From Brevibacterium sp. CS2 (GTDB taxonomy: Bacteria; Actinomycetota; Actinomycetes; Actinomycetales; Brevibacteriaceae): a stretch of 64,000 nucleotides of DNA. The notes below the pieces were generated by a model, which ran no database searches, was not told the origin of the DNA, and saw nothing but the letters and a program-made list of their open reading frames with translations. Position 1 is the stretch's first letter. Every line of letters begins with the position of its first letter. Below, piece after piece: positions 47,032 to 54,373 of the stretch. The stretch spans positions 2,852,001 to 2,916,000 of the forward strand of contig NZ_CP040020.1 in the NCBI RefSeq assembly GCF_005280295.1. The letters run 5' to 3'. Made by a program: the position numbers and the translations under genes.

Positions 47032-48750
47032 TCATTCTGTCACGCCGTCCTCGGCGAACCCGGCTTTCTCCGCGGTCGAGGTGTCGAGCAGCTCGGCGGC
47101 GTGGGCGAGGGCGTTCTCGGAATCGGCCATCCCCCCGAGCATGCGGGCGAGCTCAGTGAGGCGTCCCTCACGATCGAGCGAGCGGACCCCGGACACCGCG
47201 CCGTCGGCGGCGTCGTCCTTGACGATCGTCAGGTGCTGGTCGGCCCAGGCGGCGACCTGCGCGAGGTGGGTGACGACGATGACCTGCGAGTGCTGGGCGA
47301 GGATCGCCAGGCGGCGGCCGATCTCGATCGCGGCGCGGCCGCCCACCCCGGCGTCGACCTCGTCGAACACGAAGGTGGGGAATGCGCTGTGCCCGGCCTT
47401 GACGACCTCGATCGCGAGCATCACCCGGGACAGCTCGCCGCCGGAGGCGAGCTTGCCGATGTCGCCGGGGGCTACGGCATCGTGGGCGGTGAAGAGCATC
47501 CGCACGGTGTCGGCGCCGAGCGCGTGCGGGGCGGCCGGGGCGATCTCGAAGCTCAGCCGGGCGCGCGGCATCGACAGGGCGGCGAGCTCGGCGCCGACGG
47601 CGGCGGCGAACTCCGCGGCGGCGTGCTCGCGCGCGGTGCGCAGCGTGTCCCCGGCGGCCTCGACCGCCGCGGCGGCGGCCTCGACGCGGGCATCCATGTC
47701 GCCGAGCGAGCTCTCGGAGTTCTGCAGCTCGAGGAGCTCGGCCCCGGCGCGCTGCTCGAACGCCAGGACGGACTCGACGTCGGGGCCGAACGCGGCGAGC
47801 GAGCCGAGCTCGGCGCGGCGGGCCTCGGCGTCCTCGAGCGACATCGCACCGAGGTCGTCGAACTCCTGGAGGTAGCCGGAGAGCTCGGCGGCGGTGTCGG
47901 CGAGGCGGAGGGCGGCGTCGGTGACGGCGGCGGCGAGCGGGCTCAGGGTGTCGTCCGTCGCGGCGGCGCGGGACACCTCGGCGGCAGCGCGGTTGATGAG
48001 GTCGGCGGCGTTCGCGGTCTCCTCCCAGTCGCTGCCGACGAGCAGGTCGTGGGCGCCGGACACCGCGGACTTGAGGTCCTCCGCCGCGCCCAGGCGGGCG
48101 GCGAGCGCGGTGAGCTCGACGTCCTCCCCGGCCTGCGGGCGGATCCGATCGATCGTCTCGAGGCTCGCGGTGAGGTAGCCGATCCTCTCGGCGCGCTCGG
48201 CCGCGGTGGCGTGGAGGCGCTCGTGCTCGGCGGAGAGCGTGCGCCAGCGGGTGTAGACCTCCCGGTAGTCCGCGAGCGCCCGGGCCACCGGCTCTCCCCC
48301 GGCAGTGTCGAGGAGCTCGCGCTGGGTGGCGGCCTGCCGCAGGGTCATCTGCTCGGACTGGCCGTGCATGCTCACCAGTCCGTGGCCGGCGTCCTTGAGG
48401 ACGCCGAGCGGCACGGTGCGCCCACCGGCGGTGGCCCGGGCCCGGCCGGCACGCGGGATGATGCGGGCGATGATCGCCTCGTCCTCGGCCTCTCCCCCGG
48501 CCTCGACGATCCGCTCGGCGACCGACGGGTCGGCGCCGTTGAGGTCGAACACGCCCTCGACGACTGCGCGCTCGGCCCCGGCGCGCACCACGTGGGACTC
48601 CGCGCGGGCGCCGGTGAGCAGGTCGAGCGCGGTGACGAACATCGTCTTGCCGGCCCCGGTCTCACCGGAGACGACGGTGAGCCCCGGGGACAGCTCGAGG
48701 CGGGCGGCGGGGATGACGCCGAGGTTCTCCAGCTGGAGCGCGACGATCAC
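47032..48750 (-). CDS. recN: DNA repair protein RecN
   Basis: A 572-residue SMC-like ATPase for double-strand-break repair. Walker A is SGETGAGKTMFVTAL, the Q-loop region MHGQSEQM, two Ala/Glu-rich coiled-coil arms of about 130 residues each, then the signature and Walker B block LASGGELSRVMLAIEVV and PTFVFDEVDAGVGGRAA, and VVTHLAQVAAWAD. GTG start overlapping the NAD-kinase stop (GTGA). The tlyA-nadK-recN order is the same as Rv1694-Rv1696. Confidence 0.96.
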   Translation of the reverse strand: MIVALQLENLGVIPAARLELSPGLTVVSGETGAGKTMFVTALDLLTGARAESHVVRAGAERAVVEGVFDLNGADPSVAERIVEAGGEAEDEAIIARIIPRAGRARATAGGRTVPLGVLKDAGHGLVSMHGQSEQMTLRQAATQRELLDTAGGEPVARALADYREVYTRWRTLSAEHERLHATAAERAERIGYLTASLETIDRIRPQAGEDVELTALAARLGAAEDLKSAVSGAHDLLVGSDWEETANAADLINRAAAEVSRAAATDDTLSPLAAAVTDAALRLADTAAELSGYLQEFDDLGAMSLEDAEARRAELGSLAAFGPDVESVLAFEQRAGAELLELQNSESSLGDMDARVEAAAAAVEAAGDTLRTAREHAAAEFAAAVGAELAALSMPRARLSFEIAPAAPHALGADTVRMLFTAHDAVAPGDIGKLASGGELSRVMLAIEVVKAGHSAFPTFVFDEVDAGVGGRAAIEIGRRLAILAQHSQVIVVTHLAQVAAWADQHLTIVKDDAADGAVSGVRSLDREGRLTELARMLGGMADSENALAHAAELLDTSTAEKAGFAEDGVTE

Positions 48751-49673
48751 TGCGGGTTCCTCGCCGGTCCCCTCCAGCCGGTGACGGGCAGGTGGAACTT
48801 CGCCACCAGGCGGTCGGTGAAGGGACTCGTGTTGAGACGGGCGAGCGCGACCGGGGTGCGGGCGCGGGCGGCTTCGATGCGGGCGCCGGGCGGGACGTCG
48901 ATCTCACGTCGACCGTCGCACCACAGCACGGCGCCCACCCCGGGGGCCGAGGGCAGGAACTCGACGCCGAGGCGCGCCGCCGGTGAGACGACGAGCGGCT
49001 TGGCGAAGAGCGCGTGGGCGCTGATCGGCACCATGAGGAGGGCCTCGACGTCGGGCCACACGATGGGGCCACCGGCGGAGAAGCCGTAGGCGGTGGAGCC
49101 GGTGGGGGTGGCGAGGATGACGCCGTCGCAGCCGAAGCTCGACACCGGGCGCGAGTCGACCCCGAGGACGAGGTCGATCATCCGGCAGTCCTCGCTCTTC
49201 TCGATCGTGGCCTCGTTGAGCGCCCAGGTGCGGTGGATGACGGCGTCGCGGTCGTAGACGGTGATGTCGAGGGCCATCCGCTCCTCGACGATGTAGTCGC
49301 GGGCCGAGGCGCGGTGGACGGCCTCGGCGAGGTCCTCCCGCTCGCTCTCGGCGAGGAACCCGACGTGGCCGAGGTTGACCCCCATGATCGGCACGCCGGA
49401 GCGGTGGAAGCGTTCGGCGGCCTTGAGGATGGTGCCGTCGCCGCCGAGCACCATGACGAGCTCGCAGCCTTCGGCGAGGCAGTCGAGCTCGGCGTCGGGG
49501 ACGACCTGGATCTCCGTGTCGGGCACCCCGGTGTAGGCGACGAGCGCGCGGTACTCGGTCTCGAGCATGACCGGGCGGATGCCGTCGCTGTCGAGCGTCC
49601 GGCACACCTCGAGGGCGGCGGACCGGGCGTCGCCGCGGTGCGGGTGGAGGACGACGACGATGGTGCGGCTCAT
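48747..49673 (-). CDS. nadK: NAD kinase
   Basis: A 308-residue NAD kinase (PpnK): VLGGDGTILKAAER (the GGDGT motif), GVNLGHVGFLAE, the catalytic-domain NEATIEK, and TPTGSTAYGFSAGGPIVWP. It makes NADP from NAD and ATP or polyphosphate. The ATG overlaps the tlyA stop (ATGA) and its own stop overlaps the recN start, so the three are made from one message. Confidence 0.96.
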   Translation of the reverse strand: MSRTIVVVLHPHRGDARSAALEVCRTLDSDGIRPVMLETEYRALVAYTGVPDTEIQVVPDAELDCLAEGCELVMVLGGDGTILKAAERFHRSGVPIMGVNLGHVGFLAESEREDLAEAVHRASARDYIVEERMALDITVYDRDAVIHRTWALNEATIEKSEDCRMIDLVLGVDSRPVSSFGCDGVILATPTGSTAYGFSAGGPIVWPDVEALLMVPISAHALFAKPLVVSPAARLGVEFLPSAPGVGAVLWCDGRREIDVPPGARIEAARARTPVALARLNTSPFTDRLVAKFHLPVTGWRGPARNPQ

Positions 49674-50569
49674 GTGTCCTCCTCGCTGATCCGGCGGCTG
49701 ATGTCGGCCGCCGTGACCTGGGGCTCCGGCGGCACTGAGGACGATCCTACCGACCGGGGCGCGCGAACACACACGAAGTACTCCCGGTTGCCGGTGGGGC
49801 CGGGCAGGCGGGAGGGCGCCCAGCCGAGCACCGCGCCGCCCAGGCGGGTCGCCGCGTCGACGACCCGGACGACGGCGGCTGCACGGTCGTCCGCGCGGTG
49901 GGCGACCCCGTGCTTGTCGAGGGCGGCGCGGCTGAGCTCGAACTGGGGCTTGACCATGAGGAGGAGCAGCCCGCCGGGGCGGGTGACGGCGAGCAGTCGG
50001 TCGAGGAGGAGGGTGAGGGAGATGAAGGACACGTCGGCGACGACGAGGTCGACGGCGGTGTCGGGGGCGAGCCAGGACGGCTCGAGCTCACGGAGGTTGT
50101 GGCCCTCGAGGGAGTGCACGCGGGGGTCGGAGCGGAGTGCGGGGTCGAGCTGCGCGTGGCCGACGTCGACGGCATGGACGCGCCGGGCCCCGCGGTCGAG
50201 CAGCACCTGGGTGAAACCGCCGGTCGAGGCCCCGGCGTCGAGGCACACCGCCGCGCGCGGGGCGTCCTCGCAGTCGAGGTCGGTCAGTGCGCCGAGGAGC
50301 TTGTGGGCGCTCCGGGCGACCCAGGGGTCCGCGGCCCGGACCTCGAGGCGGGAGCCCGGGTGCGTGGGGTGGGATGCTCGGGTCACCGCCCGGTCGTCGA
50401 CGAACACGCGGCCGGCGGCGATCTCCCGGGCGGCGCGGGTGCGGGAGCGGACGAGGCCGCGGGCGACGAGCGCGCGGTCGAGGCGGGTCGGCCTGCCGGT
50501 TTCCGCATCCGACTGGCCGGGATCCGGCCGGGGCGGGCCGGGATCCGCGCCGGGCGGGCGGCTGCTCAC
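49670..50569 (-). CDS. tlyA: TlyA-family rRNA 2'-O-methyltransferase
   Basis: A 299-residue protein: an S4 RNA-binding domain (TRLDRALVARGLVRSRTRAA then IAAGRVFVDDRAV) and an FtsJ-like methyltransferase (VCLDAGASTGGFTQVLLDRG, VVADVSFISLTLLLD, LLLMVKPQFELS). TlyA methylates cytidines in 16S and 23S rRNA in mycobacteria, and its loss gives capreomycin resistance. The tetrapeptide linker between domains is not obviously altered. GTG start overlapping the end of a small upstream gene. Confidence 0.93.
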   Translation of the reverse strand: MSSRPPGADPGPPRPDPGQSDAETGRPTRLDRALVARGLVRSRTRAAREIAAGRVFVDDRAVTRASHPTHPGSRLEVRAADPWVARSAHKLLGALTDLDCEDAPRAAVCLDAGASTGGFTQVLLDRGARRVHAVDVGHAQLDPALRSDPRVHSLEGHNLRELEPSWLAPDTAVDLVVADVSFISLTLLLDRLLAVTRPGGLLLLMVKPQFELSRAALDKHGVAHRADDRAAAVVRVVDAATRLGGAVLGWAPSRLPGPTGNREYFVCVRAPRSVGSSSVPPEPQVTAADISRRISEEDT

Positions 50570-50822
50570 TGGGAACGCAGCCCCTCGTCGAGGTCGCTGA
50601 GCAGTGCCTCGGCTGCGGCGAGGGACTCGGCCGGGTCGAGCGCGCGGAGGCGGGTGAGCTCGGCTTCCCAGGCCGCGGTGTCACGCCGACCGGCGACGCT
50701 CGCCGGGGTGGGGCGGGGGAATCCGACACCGTGGGGCGGGGGAATCCGACCCAGCGGGGCGGGGGAATCCGACCCAGCGGGGCGGGGGAATCCGACCCAG
50801 CGGGGCGGGGATCGTCAGCCAT
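50566..50822 (-). pseudogene. Small conserved gene upstream of tlyA, out of frame because of a 23-bp tandem repeat
   Basis: The last 36 codons before the stop at 50566 read like a real short helical protein (WEAELTRLRALDPAESLAAA, EALLSDLDEGLRSQ), and the stop overlaps the tlyA GTG. M. tuberculosis has a short ORF (Rv1693) at the same place. This frame has no ATG, GTG or TTG. The only good start, ATG 50822, overlaps the HAD-hydrolase stop and has GGAGGG 3 bases upstream, but it is 2 bases out of frame (254 bases to the stop codon). Between them lie four 23-bp repeat units. Loss of one unit would restore the frame and give a 76-residue protein. It is either broken in this genome or switched by repeat number. 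Confidence 0.6.
50710..50810 (-). repeat. 23-bp tandem repeat array (variable-number candidate)
   Basis: Three identical 23-bp units (50733-50755, 50756-50778, 50779-50801) are flanked by a unit with 3 mismatches (50710-50732) and a 9-base partial unit (50802-50810). The unit core is GGGGCGGGGGAATCCGACCC. Since 23 is not a multiple of 3, each unit changes the reading frame. Identical units suggest recent expansion by slippage. Confidence 0.9.
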
Positions 50823-51801
50823 CGGCCCTCCGCGGGAATGCGGGGTCGATCTCCCATGCGGTGTCCGCCGGCTGCTCGGCGAGCAGTGCGAGGGCGGCGG
50901 CCGCCGCGTCGAGCGCCGGGCCGGTCGAGCTCAACACTCCGCCAGACAGGGTGACGACGGCGTCCCCGCAGCGTGCGGTGTGCGCCTCGACCGTCGCTGC
51001 GGGGGCGGGCGCGAGGAGATCACCGAGGGTGGCGATGATGCGGTCGGGGCGGTGCTCGGCGGGTGCGGTGAGCGCGTCGTGGATGTCGTGGATCCCGGTG
51101 AGGACGAGTGCGGAGGTGTACCCGGCCGCCCGCCCGCCGGCGATGTCGGTGTCGAGCCGGTCGCCGACCATGATCGGGTGGGTGCCGCCGATCGTCGCGG
51201 CGGCCGTCTGCAGCATGAGCGCAGCCGGCTTGCCGGTGACGCGGGGTTCGCGCCCGGTGGTGTCGGCGACGATGCGGACGAAGGCGCCGTTGCCGGGCAG
51301 CAGTCCGCGCTCGGTCGGCATCGTGAGGTCGCGGTTCGTCGCCCACCAGTCGACGCCGGCGGCCACGGCGACGCAGGCCTCGGCGATGTCGTGCCAGGTG
51401 ATGTCGCGGAAGAAGCCCTGGACGAGGGCGTCGGGCTCGTCGTCGGCGGACTCGACCACGGTGAAGCCGGCTTCGCGGACGAGCTCGGTGAGCGCGGTGC
51501 TGCCGATGACGAGCACCCGGGACCCGGCGCCGAGCTCGTCCGCCATCGCCCGGGCGGCGACCCCGGCGGAGGTGGTGACGACCTCGGGCCGGGCCGGCAG
51601 GCCGAGCTCGAGGAGGTGATCGGCGATCTCCGCGGCGGCCCGGGAGGCGTTGTTCGTAACGTAGCCGAACGGGATGCCGCGGGATTCGAGCTCCGCGAGC
51701 GCCTCGACCGCGCCGGGGACCGCGTGGGGTCCGGCGTACACGACGCCGTCGAGGTCGAGGAGCACGGAGTCGAAGGACAGGGCGCGGGGGTCCATCGGCA
51801 T
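50815..51801 (-). CDS. HAD-IIA family hydrolase (NagD/PGPase-like)
   Basis: A 328-residue HAD phosphatase. Motif I is LLDLDGVVYAG, with VTNNASR (motif II, Asn-rich NagD form) and the C-terminal MVGDRLDTDIAGGRAAGYTS (motif IV). The cap type IIA fits sugar-phosphate, nucleotide or 2-phosphoglycolate phosphatases. The last ~70 residues form an extension without motifs. It is the counterpart of Rv1692, which acts on glycerol 3-phosphate from phospholipid recycling. The ATG overlaps the upstream stop (TGATG). Confidence 0.92.
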   Translation of the reverse strand: MPMDPRALSFDSVLLDLDGVVYAGPHAVPGAVEALAELESRGIPFGYVTNNASRAAAEIADHLLELGLPARPEVVTTSAGVAARAMADELGAGSRVLVIGSTALTELVREAGFTVVESADDEPDALVQGFFRDITWHDIAEACVAVAAGVDWWATNRDLTMPTERGLLPGNGAFVRIVADTTGREPRVTGKPAALMLQTAAATIGGTHPIMVGDRLDTDIAGGRAAGYTSALVLTGIHDIHDALTAPAEHRPDRIIATLGDLLAPAPAATVEAHTARCGDAVVTLSGGVLSSTGPALDAAAAALALLAEQPADTAWEIDPAFPRRADG

Positions 51802-54173
51802 CAGAGATCGAACAGCGGCGCGGTCATTTCTTCATCGTCGTCGGTGCGGCGGCGACGGTCCTCGTCGGTGTCTGTCTCACCGTCGGTGTCCTTCTCGCTG
51901 TCGGTGTCGGCGGGGGTGACGGTGTCAGTGTCCTTCTCGCTGACAGCGTCGGCGGAGGCGGAGGCGCCGGTGTCGGTGTCGGTGCCGGTGTCGGTGGAAC
52001 CCGCGGCGGTTTCGACAGCGACCTCGGCAGGCGCCTCGGGCGCGGTCTCGTGCGGTGCGGAGTCCTCGGCGAGTGCCTCGGCCTCGCTGTCGGCGGGAAT
52101 CGGCTCCGTCCCGGCGGGTGCTGCGTCGTCGTCGAATCCGGCCTCGGCGAGGATCTCGTCGATCTCGGCCTCGATCTCCTCCTGGAAGCTGCGCGGTGCG
52201 GAGTCCGGGTCGAACTCACCGCTCGGGAGCTCGGGATCGACGGCCTCCGCAGTCGGCTCGACCGATGGCACGGCACCGGTCGCCGGGATGTCCCCGGTCG
52301 CCGCGGTGGCGGACTCGGCTGTGTCCGCGGCAGCGCCGGGTTCGGTGTCCGGGTCCGTGATCTGTGCGGTGCCGGCACCAGCGCCGGTGTCGGAATCCGC
52401 AGCGGTCCCGGAGTCCACAGCGGTGTCCGTGCTCTCAGCGGCGACCGTGCTCTCGGCGGTGTCGGGGACCACGGGCTCGTCCTCGATCTCCTCGATGGTG
52501 AAGATCTCGACGTCGGCGTTCGGGTCGGGCTCCTCGTCGCCGAAGAACGTGTTCGTCGCCTTCGCGGTGCGGCGGGCGAGCTCCTCGTACTTGTCGGCGG
52601 TCTCGGGGTCGCCGTCGATGCGCAGGATGTCGGCGTAGGCGGACATGAGCCGGACCGTCGCTCCGGAGGCGTTACCGGTGAAGCTCTGCTTCTCGAGCAG
52701 CGCACGGGCCGCCCGGACGTGTCCCTTGTCGGTGTGGGCCCCCGCGGCGACAATCATGAGCTCGGTGTAGAGCTCCGGCGCCACCGTGGTCGGGTCCACC
52801 TCGTCGATGAGCTCGAGGGCCTTGTCCGGCTTGCCGCGGCCGCGCTCGGCGTCGGCGAGGAGCGCGAGGTTGTCCGTCGAGCCGGTGATCCGGCGGTGGG
52901 TGCGCAGCTCGCGCACGGCTTCGTCGTACTTCTCGAGCTGGTAGGCGACGAGTCCCATCGCCTCGCGGACCGCACCGATCCGGCCGGCTCGGTTGAGCGC
53001 GAACTTCGCGTGCTGGTAGGCGGCCTCGGGGTCCACGTCGAGGAGCCGACCGGCGGCGACGAGGTGCTTCGACACCGACTCGGCGTTGTCCTTCTCGAGC
53101 GGTCGCAGCTGGGACCTGACGGGGCCGGCGAGCTCGCGGCCGGTGATGTTCTCGGGCAGCGCGGGCTCCGGGATGCGTTCGCGGCGCGGGAAGTCACGCT
53201 CGGCGTCCCGGCGGGGACGCCGGTCGTCACGGCGATCATCACGCCGGTCATCGCGGCGCGGTCCGCCGTGCCGGGGTCCGCCGCGCTGGTCATCGCGCCG
53301 GAAGTCGCGGCCGCGGTCATCGCGGCGATCGTTCCGGCGGGGCCCGTCGCGCCGGTCACCCCGGCGGTCGTCACGATGGTCATCGCGGCGATCGTCGCGG
53401 CGGAAGTCGCGGGAGTCGCCGTCACGGCGGGGACGCCGGTCGTCGCGGTCGCCGCCGCGGTAGCCGCCGGAGCGGTCATCGCGGCGGGAGCCGCCCGAGC
53501 GGCCGTCCCGGCGGTCGTCGCGGCGGAAGTCCCGGCCCTGCGCGTCCCGGCGGTCGTCGCGGCGGAAGTCCCGGCCCTGCGCGTCCCGGCGCTCGCCTCG
53601 GCGGTCGTCCCTCCGGACATCACGGCGATCGTCGCGCCGGTGATCACGGGCTCCGGCGTCACGGCGGGGACCCCGGTCGTCCTGTCGGAAGTCGCGGCCC
53701 TGCCCGTCCCGGCGGTCGCCTCGGCGGTCATCGCGCCGGAAGTCGCGGCGCTCGCCGCCGCGGAAGTCGCGCGCGTCCCCGTCACGGCGGGGACGTCGGT
53801 CACCCCGGTCGTCGCGGCGGAAATCACGACCGCGGTCTTCGCGACGGAAGTCCCTGCCCTCGCCGTCACGGCGGGGGCGGCGGTCGTCGCCGCGGTACCC
53901 GCCGCGGGAATCGCCCCGGTCGTCCTTCCGGAAGTCCCGGCCCTCACCATCGCGGCGGGGGCGACGGTCGTCACCGCGCTGCATGCGGCCGTCGCCGCGG
54001 AAGTCCCGCCCGCGGTCACCGCCGCGCGGGCGCTGCTCGCCCCGGTCGTCGCCGCGCTGCCCGCCTCGCTCGTCCCGCCGGAAGTCGCGTCCTCGATGAT
54101 CCCCGCGACCTCCCTTGTCCCCGTCGGCGCCTCGGCGCTCGGAACGGTATGAGCTGTCGTCAGGATGCGGCAC
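51801..54173 (-). CDS. Large Arg/Asp-repeat protein with a central TPR-like domain and acidic tail
   Basis: A 790-residue protein in three parts. Residues 1 to about 325 are a highly charged repeat built from GRDFRRDDR, DRRPRRDG and GGYRGDDR units, predicted disordered. About 335-545 is helical and TPR-like (AAYQHAKFALNRAGRIGAVR, LVAYQLEKYDEAVRELRTHR, LIDEVDPTTVAPELYTELM). About 545-790 is an acidic Asp/Glu/Thr/Ala tail ending RRRTDDDEEMTAPLFDL. The core corresponds to the conserved protein at this locus (Rv1691 in M. tuberculosis). Arg/Gly/Asp-rich disorder suggests RNA binding or condensate formation, but no function is known. A GTG at 54173 with AGGGAGA upstream is the best start. Head of the tlyA-recN operon. 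Confidence 0.85.
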   Translation of the reverse strand: MPHPDDSSYRSERRGADGDKGGRGDHRGRDFRRDERGGQRGDDRGEQRPRGGDRGRDFRGDGRMQRGDDRRPRRDGEGRDFRKDDRGDSRGGYRGDDRRPRRDGEGRDFRREDRGRDFRRDDRGDRRPRRDGDARDFRGGERRDFRRDDRRGDRRDGQGRDFRQDDRGPRRDAGARDHRRDDRRDVRRDDRRGERRDAQGRDFRRDDRRDAQGRDFRRDDRRDGRSGGSRRDDRSGGYRGGDRDDRRPRRDGDSRDFRRDDRRDDHRDDRRGDRRDGPRRNDRRDDRGRDFRRDDQRGGPRHGGPRRDDRRDDRRDDRRPRRDAERDFPRRERIPEPALPENITGRELAGPVRSQLRPLEKDNAESVSKHLVAAGRLLDVDPEAAYQHAKFALNRAGRIGAVREAMGLVAYQLEKYDEAVRELRTHRRITGSTDNLALLADAERGRGKPDKALELIDEVDPTTVAPELYTELMIVAAGAHTDKGHVRAARALLEKQSFTGNASGATVRLMSAYADILRIDGDPETADKYEELARRTAKATNTFFGDEEPDPNADVEIFTIEEIEDEPVVPDTAESTVAAESTDTAVDSGTAADSDTGAGAGTAQITDPDTEPGAAADTAESATAATGDIPATGAVPSVEPTAEAVDPELPSGEFDPDSAPRSFQEEIEAEIDEILAEAGFDDDAAPAGTEPIPADSEAEALAEDSAPHETAPEAPAEVAVETAAGSTDTGTDTDTGASASADAVSEKDTDTVTPADTDSEKDTDGETDTDEDRRRRTDDDEEMTAPLFDL
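53210..54130 (-). repeat. Degenerate DNA repeats encoding the Arg/Asp-rich region
   Basis: About 0.9 kb consists of short, imperfect repeats in codon phase (frequent GTCGTCGCGGCGGAAGTC- and GGTCATCGCG-like units). Two neighbouring stretches, 53517-53549 and 53556-53588, are almost identical (both encode the DAQGRDFRRDDRRD segment), which suggests internal duplication and possible length variation between strains. Confidence 0.75.
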
Positions 54174-54373
54174 GGTTCTCCCTATGCGGATATGGGGTGG
54201 GATTGTCGACCCCCATTCTAGACCCGTGCTCGGACAGCCGGAGAATTCACCAGCCGTCCACGTGACGCTCGCCTCACACCCGCCTCTCCTTCCTAATCTC
54301 GGACGAGTCGCCTCCGGCACGGAGGCGGGCCCGCGCACCGCCGCCGGCCGCACCGACCCACCGAAAGGCCTCC

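Noticed and set aside
50088..50822. 244-codon frame starting at the ATG before tlyA and running through it
   Set aside because: Beyond the tandem repeat it reads tlyA in the wrong frame and is Pro/Ser/Arg-rich; only the start and the repeat region are meaningful.
53210..54130. CRISPR-like array
   Set aside because: The repeats are in codon phase, degenerate, without spacers, and encode one continuous Arg/Asp-rich protein; no cas genes are near.
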